This document shows positions 57,479 to 64,000 of a DNA stretch of 64,000 bases, piece after piece. The notes under the pieces were generated by a model. The model searched no databases and had not been told where the DNA came from. It saw only the letters and a program-made list of their open reading frames with translations. Positions within the stretch are counted from its first letter, which is position 1, and every line of letters begins with the position of its first letter. The DNA is from Apodospora peruviana (taxonomy: Eukaryota; Ascomycota; Sordariomycetes; Sordariales; Lasiosphaeriaceae): positions 3,906,001 through 3,970,000 of the forward strand of contig JAUEDM010000004.1 of the NCBI GenBank assembly GCA_033439685.1, given 5' to 3'. The translations under genes were made by a program, and so were the position numbers.

Positions 57479-58191
57479 AACTGATGATCGAATTTGAAGT
57501 TGAAAGGATAAGATTGAAGCGGAAGTCTGTAGGTTATTGAATTGCTGTCTGTTTGCACATACTCGGCGTAAAAAAAAAAAAAGCATCTCGGGTATTGCTG
57601 CATATATCTACAAACTCTACCATTTCATAGCATAGCATATGTTTTAATTCACATTATTCTTTCAATTAGTAGAGGGAGTCCATGAAATCCCAGTCCCTCG
57701 AGTATTTAGGAGATATCCTAGTTCGGATCCAATGTTTCTTCCAACGGGGTTTGATGCTAGAGGAACCTGGAAACGCCGGCGACCCTGTGTTTCGGCTGAT
57801 CGGCGGTGGAGACGGTTGACAGGTGCAACGGTGGTGCCTGTCGCGCACAGACTTTTAGGTCTGTTGCCGTGGTAACCAGCAGCGCAAGCTAAACAACCCC
57901 TCCAAAATGCTCCCGCTGCGACCACAGGGACCAGCTTACCAGCTTTCCAACCTCCAGCTTTGCTCAATTCAATCAATTGGACTCCACGCCATTCTTTGCA
58001 GTGCAAATTTGAGAGCGTCATTTCTTCCTGAGTTTCCACTGTCACTTTTGACAAGCGTAACTTTACTGTTGTTGCTTTGCGCGATAACGATACCGACGAG
58101 AACCCCTTCGGCGCAAAAAGACGATCACGAAAACAAAAATACCCTATTGTTGTCTCAGCGCCATTTCAGCCGGCCCACGGGCTAGAAAACT
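57479..58191. other. Intergenic region, promoter of chitin synthase
   Basis: About 710 bases. A 12-A run lies near 57570 in the sulfite reductase 3' region, and a leader-like tract precedes the chitin synthase start at 58192. No gene. Confidence 0.5.
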
Positions 58192-61100
58192 ATGGCAAAC
58201 CCAAATACGCCGTTGCGCGATCCGGCGCCAGATTACATGCTTCCCTCATACGACGACCTCGTCGAGGACACCACCCCGACCGGTGCAAATCACCACGGCC
58301 ATGGCGCAGGCGTTCGATTGCTGACGTCGATGGAAGAGCCCAGCTTGGTGTCTGAACACACACAATCGTATGTCCTTCCTGAGATTATTATTCCTCCTCT
58401 TGAGTTGAAGAGCGGCAGCAAGCCAGAAGTTTCTGGGCAGCAGCAAGACAAACAAAAGGTGGAGGGCAAGGCGGTTGTCGCCGGCCCAAGGGGTAAACTT
58501 GGGGTGCGCGAGACAGCGGAGACGCCAGTAGCGCGAAGGCGGACGGTAAAGCTGCAGAGGAAGACGAAACCAGAGCCTGTAGTGCAGGATCTCATTATCC
58601 AAGAATTGCCGATTATCCCGCCAGGGTCGTCTCCGCGGAGAGAGTCGCTGAAGAAGTCTTCAGACGTGACGAATAAGGGAAAAGAAGTCAGGTTTAGGAC
58701 GCCACCAAACTCACCAGATCATCTTGTGTCTAGAAGCCGCATCGGACGACGACGAATGTCATACGAACCATCGATCGATTCACGCCACTCTTCGATCTTG
58801 GATCCGCCCATTAACATGCCTCCGCCATCAGAACCGTCGTACGTGTCCTACAACACGGGCATTGATACTTCACCGAGCCGGCCGTGGACGCCGTCTGCCA
58901 CGTCCGAGTTCTCGCGCGTCCCGCCGCCGGTTTCGACTAGATACGAGCCGGCGGATATCAATGGGAGTCCCAGGCCGGGCACGCCGGCTAGCACGTACGG
59001 CGGGAGTCCGCGCAGACCCCTGCCTCCCGCGCCGCTGTTCTCGACCAACCATAACCCGAGACATTCGCAACATACCCTTGTCGATGATGCGACTGTCAGC
59101 ATTCCGCTTACCGACGATAACGATGATGTCTTTGGACCGGAGTCGGATGTTGGCGATTCGAGGACTTATCGTGATTCATATGCCCGGCAGTCTCAGGTTA
59201 CCCTTAATGAGGAGCAGCCTGAGGATGGTGATGGTGCTCTGCATGACAAGTTTGAGCATTATGGGCCGGCGCCAGAGGGAAAACATGAACGGAGAGGTGT
59301 GCGCGCGCCGCAGATGGCGAGAAAGGAGGTGGTTCTTATCAACGGCGAGCTTGTGCTGGAGTGCAAAATTCCGACTATTCTGTATAGCTTTTTGCCAAGA
59401 AGGGATGAGGTCGAGTTCACGCACATGCGGTACACAGCGGTGACGTGTGATCCGGACGACTTTGTCGAGAGGGGCTATAAGCTGCGGCAGAATATCGGCA
59501 GGACGACGCGCGAGACGGAGCTGTTTATCTGCATTACAATGTACAACGAGGACGAGTACGGCTTTACCCGGACGATGCACGCGGTGATGAAGAATATTTC
59601 TCACTTTTGCGCGCGCAACAAGTCTCGCACGTGGGGCGAGCTGGGCTGGCAGAAGATTGTCGTGTGTGTGGTGTCGGACGGACGCGAGAAAATTCATCCA
59701 AGAACGCTGGACGCGCTGGCCGCTATGGGCGTGTACCAGCACGGCATCGCGAAGAATTATGTTAATTCGAAGGCGGTGCAGGCGCACGTGTACGAGTACA
59801 CGACGCAGGTGTCGCTGGACTCGGATCTCAAGTTTAAGGGCGCCGAGAAAGGGATTGTGCCGTGTCAGATGATTTTCTGTCTGAAGGAGAAGAACGCCAA
59901 GAAGTTGAATTCGCATCGGTGGTTCTTTAATGCTTTCGGAAAAGCGCTGAACCCGAATGTGTGTATCCTGCTGGATGTGGGTACGAGGCCGGGCGGGACG
60001 AGTTTGTATCATCTGTGGAAGGCGTTTGATACGGACTCGAACGTTGCGGGTGCTTGTGGTGAGATTAAGGCTATGAAAGGTAAAGTTAGTTCTCAACAGT
60101 GGGAACAGAGGACGATATGCTAATATTTGGAATGTGATAGGCAAATGGGGTGTCAATTTGCTGAATCCCCTGGTGGCCTCGCAGAACTTTGAGTACAAGA
60201 TGTCGAATATCCTGGACAAGCCGCTCGAGAGCGTGTTCGGGTATATTACGGTCTTGCCGGGTGCGCTGAGTGCGTACCGGTATCATGCGCTCCAGAATGA
60301 TGAGACGGGTCATGGTCCGCTGAGCCAGTACTTTAAGGGCGAGACGCTACATGGTCAACATGCTGACGTTTTTACGGCGAATATGTACCTGGCTGAGGAT
60401 CGCATTCTGTGTTGGGAGTTGGTGGCGAAACGGGGTGAGAGATGGGTGTTAAAGTATGTTAAGGGGTGTACGGGTGAGACTGATGTGCCTGGTAAGTTAT
60501 TTCTCTCATTTTTTGGGAAAGATGGCAAAATGCTAACCTGTGGCATAGATTCGGTCCCGGAGTTTATCTCGCAGCGCCGGCGCTGGCTTAACGGCGCCTT
60601 CTTCGCGGCCGTTTACTCGCTCGTCCACTTCAAGCAGATCTGGCTGACGGACCACACGGTCGCGCGTAAAGTGCTGCTGCACGTCGAGTTTATCTATCAG
60701 CTCATCCAGCTGCTGTTCACCTACTTCTCGCTCGCCAACTACTATCTCACCTTCTACTTTATCGCTGGCGGCATGGCGGACCCGACGGTCGACCCGTTTG
60801 GGCATGGCATCGCTAAATATCTGTTCATCATCATGCGCTACGTCTTGGTTCTCCTTATCTCAACGCAATTTATTCTCTCGCTCGGAAACCGGCCGCAGGG
60901 CGCCAAGAAGATGTATCTTGCCAGCATGATCATCTACGGCATCATCATGACCTATACGACCTTGTCTTGCATCTATATCATAGTACGGCAGCTGCGGATG
61001 AAGGATGATCCCCTCATGCTCGGCAATAACGTTTTTACGAACCTGATTGTTTCTACCGCGTCGACGATTGGTCTCTATTTCATCATGTCGTTCATGTATC

Positions 61101-61714
61101 TCGAGCCGTGGCACATGTTTACCTCGGTTGTGCAGTACTTTGTGCTGCTGCCGACGTATATCTGTACCCTGCAGGTGTATGCATTCTGCAACACGCACGA
61201 CGTGACGTGGGGAACGAAGGGTGACAATGTTATGAAGAATGATCTCGGCGGGGCGATCGGTAAAGGAAGCACGGTCGAGCTGGAGATGCCCTCTGAGCAG
61301 CTGGATATCGATTCCGGGTATGATGAGGCCCTGCGGAATCTGAGGGATAGAGTTGAGGTGCCTGAGCCGGGTGTGTCAGAGGAGCAGATGCAGCAAGACT
61401 ATTATAAGAGTGTGCGTACGTACATGGTTGTTACCTGGATGGTGGCCAACGCGACGCTTGCCATGGCTGTTAGTGAGGCTTATGGTGCGTCTGGCATCGG
61501 GGATAATTTCTATCTCAAGTTTATCCTCTGGGCCGTGGCGGCGTTGGCGCTATTTAGAGCGCTGGGGAGCACGACGTTTGCGATTATTAATGTCGTTAAT
61601 ATGGTTGTTGAGGGACGGGTGAGAATGAGTATGAAGGTACCGCAGTGGATGGGTGGACTAGGGGATAGGATCAAGGAGGGGGCGAGTCGGGTTGGGAGTT
61701 CGGTGAGGAGTTAG
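58192..61714 (+). CDS. Chitin synthase, division 1 (probably class I)
   Basis: Processive GT2 enzyme making chitin from UDP-GlcNAc at the plasma membrane. Exons 58192-60079, 60141-60491 and 60549-61714 encode 1134 residues. About 375 disordered, Pro/Ser/Arg-rich residues come first, longer than in most class I enzymes. The chitin synthase N domain and catalytic core follow, with CITMYNEDE, CLKEKNAKKLNSHRW, ILLDVGTRPG, the acceptor region ALSAYRYHALQNDETG, EDRILCWE, and the catalytic EFISQRRRWLNG at about 750. Seven or so membrane helices occupy the C-terminal third. The wording of the NDETGHGPLSQYFKGE block points to class I rather than II or III. All catalytic motifs are intact. Both introns are about 57-61 bases with TGCTAA branch sites. 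Confidence 0.93.
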
Positions 61715-62320
61715 TTGGTCGCGATTCGTGAAGGATGAAAAGAGGGGATGAAATAGTGTTGAGGTATTTGGTTGATCTTTGTTTCTTTGCTGGAGGATAC
61801 TGGGAAGCCCTTGATGAGCTATGTGTTTCCGGGGAGAGAGAGAGCAGGCAATTATTTTGTTTCTGAATGTATGATATCATGGTTGGGTCTAATGTTGGAA
61901 TGATGCTGGACTAACTGAACGGGTTGGCGATATGCTTGAGGCTTTGTTTGGTTGTCAGTTAATGGTTTTTGTTGTTTTTTCGGTCTTGTGGGAGATATCA
62001 ATGCATATTATTGTTTCACATCATATATACTTCTGTGCTGTAAGTATTGATGTCTTTATCTCTGGCTGTGAATGTGATCTGATACCTGGGTTATTTTGAA
62101 GATAAAGGGGCGCAAGGCGAGGAAGTATGTTTTGGAGGAATGGATACCAACCAACATATGGTGGCAGTGTATGAGTGTTTTGAATCCCCAACATATGTAT
62201 GCATCTAGATAAAGGTGAATATCAGGCTATTGCTATTCATTCAATCATTACAAAATCATGGCCATCAACAGCCAGCCAAAACCGCTGTATAAGAAGTGCT
62301 AATCAAGAATTTCTGTCCAA
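61715..62320. other. Convergent intergenic region
   Basis: About 600 bases between the convergent chitin synthase and Esa1 genes, T-rich in places (for example 61960-61980). No gene. Confidence 0.5.
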
Positions 62321-63902
62321 CTACCAACCCCATGTTCTGCTAGACGCCGTGAACACTGGCGGTTTCCACTGGATGCGCTCCGGATCAATCAGCCGCTTCT
62401 GCTTCAGCTTGGACTTTTCTCTCTGCTGGATCAGCTTCTCCGGCACCACGATCTTGTGCTCCCCCTTGTGGTAAACCTGCATCTTAAGCGCCTGCAGCGT
62501 GTGCTCAACATCCTGCGTGGTCATCGCGAGATGGGACGCAATGCCCTCGATTGTGCACTTCTCCTCCCGCTCGCTGTATCCCAGCAACAGCTCGATGATG
62601 TTCTCCGACCAATACTGCCGATAACTCAGGAGACCCAAATCAGAAAGCGGCTTTTCAGGTGACCCAAGCTTACCCTCAATCTTGGACAACTCGTACGAAA
62701 ACTGAATGAGCAGTCTGCCGTATCCCTTTCGCTGGTACTGTGGCAATGTCAAAATACAAGCCACGTTGTACCCGTCCGTGCTCTCTTTTTCCTTCGAGAA
62801 GAAGCCGATGAGATGGTTTCCCTTTTCGTCCCTCGTAGTCATGACGTAAAACAAAAAGGGGTCTACATCGTAGTAGAGCGTCTTGTGATCGAGAAACATT
62901 TTGCAGAGCAGACACAGATTCCGGCACCACGTCCGTTGCCGCCTCCCGTCAATCTCAAAAAAGGACACAAAGTCGTCTCGGTATATCTCGTTTCCGGGCG
63001 GGTGCTGCAGCGTGCACTTTTGCCGATGCCGCGAGAACGACTTTATGTCGCCGTAGTAGCTGAGGCAAAACTCGCAGATGAAGATGCAGTCCTCCTGACA
63101 GAACTCTTCTGGGTACGGAGAGAAATACCAAGGAAACAAGACATATCTCCCAAACTCCACTTTTGAGATGTTTCGAATGCGTGAGATCTCGGCCGGATTC
63201 TGCGTCATAGAGCCCGAAGTTCGAAGCTTTTCGATCTCCTCTTCTCGACTGAAGGAGGAGGCGCGCTCCTTCTTGGCCTTGCCGGCAGGGGTCTCGTCCT
63301 CGTCCAACTCCATTTCGTCTGGGCCGATGCCAGGAGTCCCGCCCACCTCCAGGCTTGCGTTTGCCTTATCCTCCGCACCGCTATCTTCGGTCTTCGCTGG
63401 CGTCTTCACTTGCGCCGCAGCTAGGTTCTCGGTGAACTCTTGCCATGGGTGCGGCGTCTGCCCTTCCGAGACGACAGACGTTTCCCGCTTTCCGACCTTC
63501 TTCTGCGCCTTCTTAGAAGGCTGCGACTTTTTCGGCGCGGTGGCAACCTTCTTATTCTTGCCGTCCTTTTGCTTGTCCTTCTCCGGGTTTGGCCACTCGA
63601 CTTCTAGATCAAAGTTGATCCTTGCGATAGGAACCCATTCGTCCAAGCGCTTGTTGAAGTTGTCAAAGTTGCAGTAGAATTGTCGGCCGCTTTTCGTCTC
63701 GCGGATACTCAAGATCTCGGCGCGCCGTGGCTGTCCATCTTTTATTACCTGGGCGATGCACCCAACCCTGCAGCTGTTAGCACGTGAACCAGAACATCCA
63801 TAGACACTGACTGAGAGCCTACTTGATCGTATCGGGCGTCGCCTTTCCTTTTTGTCTAGGGGCATCGGAGCCGACGGTGGCATCGTTATTACCACCACTC
63901 AT
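62321..63902 (-). CDS. ESA1: MYST histone acetyltransferase Esa1 (NuA4 catalytic subunit)
   Basis: Acetylates histone H4/H2A as the catalytic subunit of NuA4; essential in yeast. Exons 63823-63902 and 62321-63767, with a 55-base intron (GTAGGC...GCTGCAG), give 508 residues starting MSGGNNDATVGSDAPRQ. A chromo-barrel domain lies at about 27-85 (EILSIRETKSGRQFYCNFDN, DEWVP). A Lys/Ala-rich linker of about 130 residues follows, then the MYST domain. It has the C2HC finger (CEFCLSYYGDIKSFSRHRQKC), catalytic Cys in VACILTLPQYQRKGYGRLL (about 363), the acetyl-CoA loop QRKGYGR, and the catalytic Glu in SPEKPLSDLG (about 399). All key residues are present. The true start at 63902 is in a different frame from a longer open reading through the intron. 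Confidence 0.95.
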
Positions 63903-64000
63903 GATGAAAAGCTAGTTGCGGCGTCGCTAGTTGATGAAGATAGGATTGGTTTTGATATGCGATGCACTGGCAATTGAATGCGACGATCCAGTCCTGGAGC
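63903..64000. other. Upstream region of ESA1 to window edge
   Basis: 98 bases of presumed ESA1 5' leader or promoter. Nothing else seen. Confidence 0.5.

Noticed and set aside
59176..60219. 347-codon minus-strand open frame
   Set aside because: Antisense to the chitin synthase catalytic region; no domain of its own.
1..64000. CRISPR arrays, rRNA genes, intact transposons
   Set aside because: None seen; the organism is a eukaryote and the repeats found are short or decayed.

Overview
This window is nuclear DNA of a filamentous ascomycete (Pezizomycotina, most likely a Sordariomycete). The genes carry short introns of about 44-220 bases with GTAAGT/GTATGT-type donors and CTAAC-like branch sites. 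The conserved genes are fungal: a class I-type chitin synthase, the inositolphosphorylceramide synthase subunit Kei1, a siroheme sulfite reductase, Esa1 and a Clr5-domain regulator. I cannot name the species from sequence alone. Exon boundaries were worked out by hand from reading frame, splice consensus and family continuity.

Left part (about 1-34 kb) is gene-poor and accessory-like. It holds the 5' end of an MFS transporter running off the left edge, a cytochrome P450, a Clr5-domain regulator followed by a decayed bZIP/AP-1-like tail, a serine/threonine-rich secreted protein, a full-length ABCC transporter and a single-pass wall-sensor-like protein. Next come a cysteine-rich gene interrupted by one in-frame TAG, a 128-residue orphan, an SAM-dependent O-methyltransferase, a soluble twin-ATPase ABC protein, the proteasome assembly chaperone Ump1 and a ubiquitin-fold protein ending in a CaaX box. 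Spacers of 1-4 kb separate many of them. The MFS, P450, Clr5, ABCC and methyltransferase genes are the kinds found near secondary-metabolite loci, but no backbone synthase is present, so no cluster is claimed.

Right part (about 34-64 kb) is mostly housekeeping: a threonine-rich GPI-type wall protein, the AP-1 beta-adaptin, Emc4 (divergent from the adaptin), an Nce102/MARVEL-like protein, a small mitochondrial-looking single-pass protein, Kei1, sulfite reductase beta subunit, chitin synthase and the MYST acetyltransferase Esa1. Several of these act in the secretory/endomembrane system (EMC, AP-1, Kei1, chitin synthase, Nce102), but nothing in the layout suggests joint regulation.

The most unusual block is 43.7-49.6 kb. 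Two same-strand relatives of the fungal DUF7924 family flank one small gene. The downstream copy keeps a PD...ExK-like residue set but is broken by frame changes and stops. The upstream copy keeps a long open frame through the core but has lost those residues. Both look like decaying members of an expanded accessory family. No transposon with intact ends, CRISPR array, rRNA or convincing tRNA was found.
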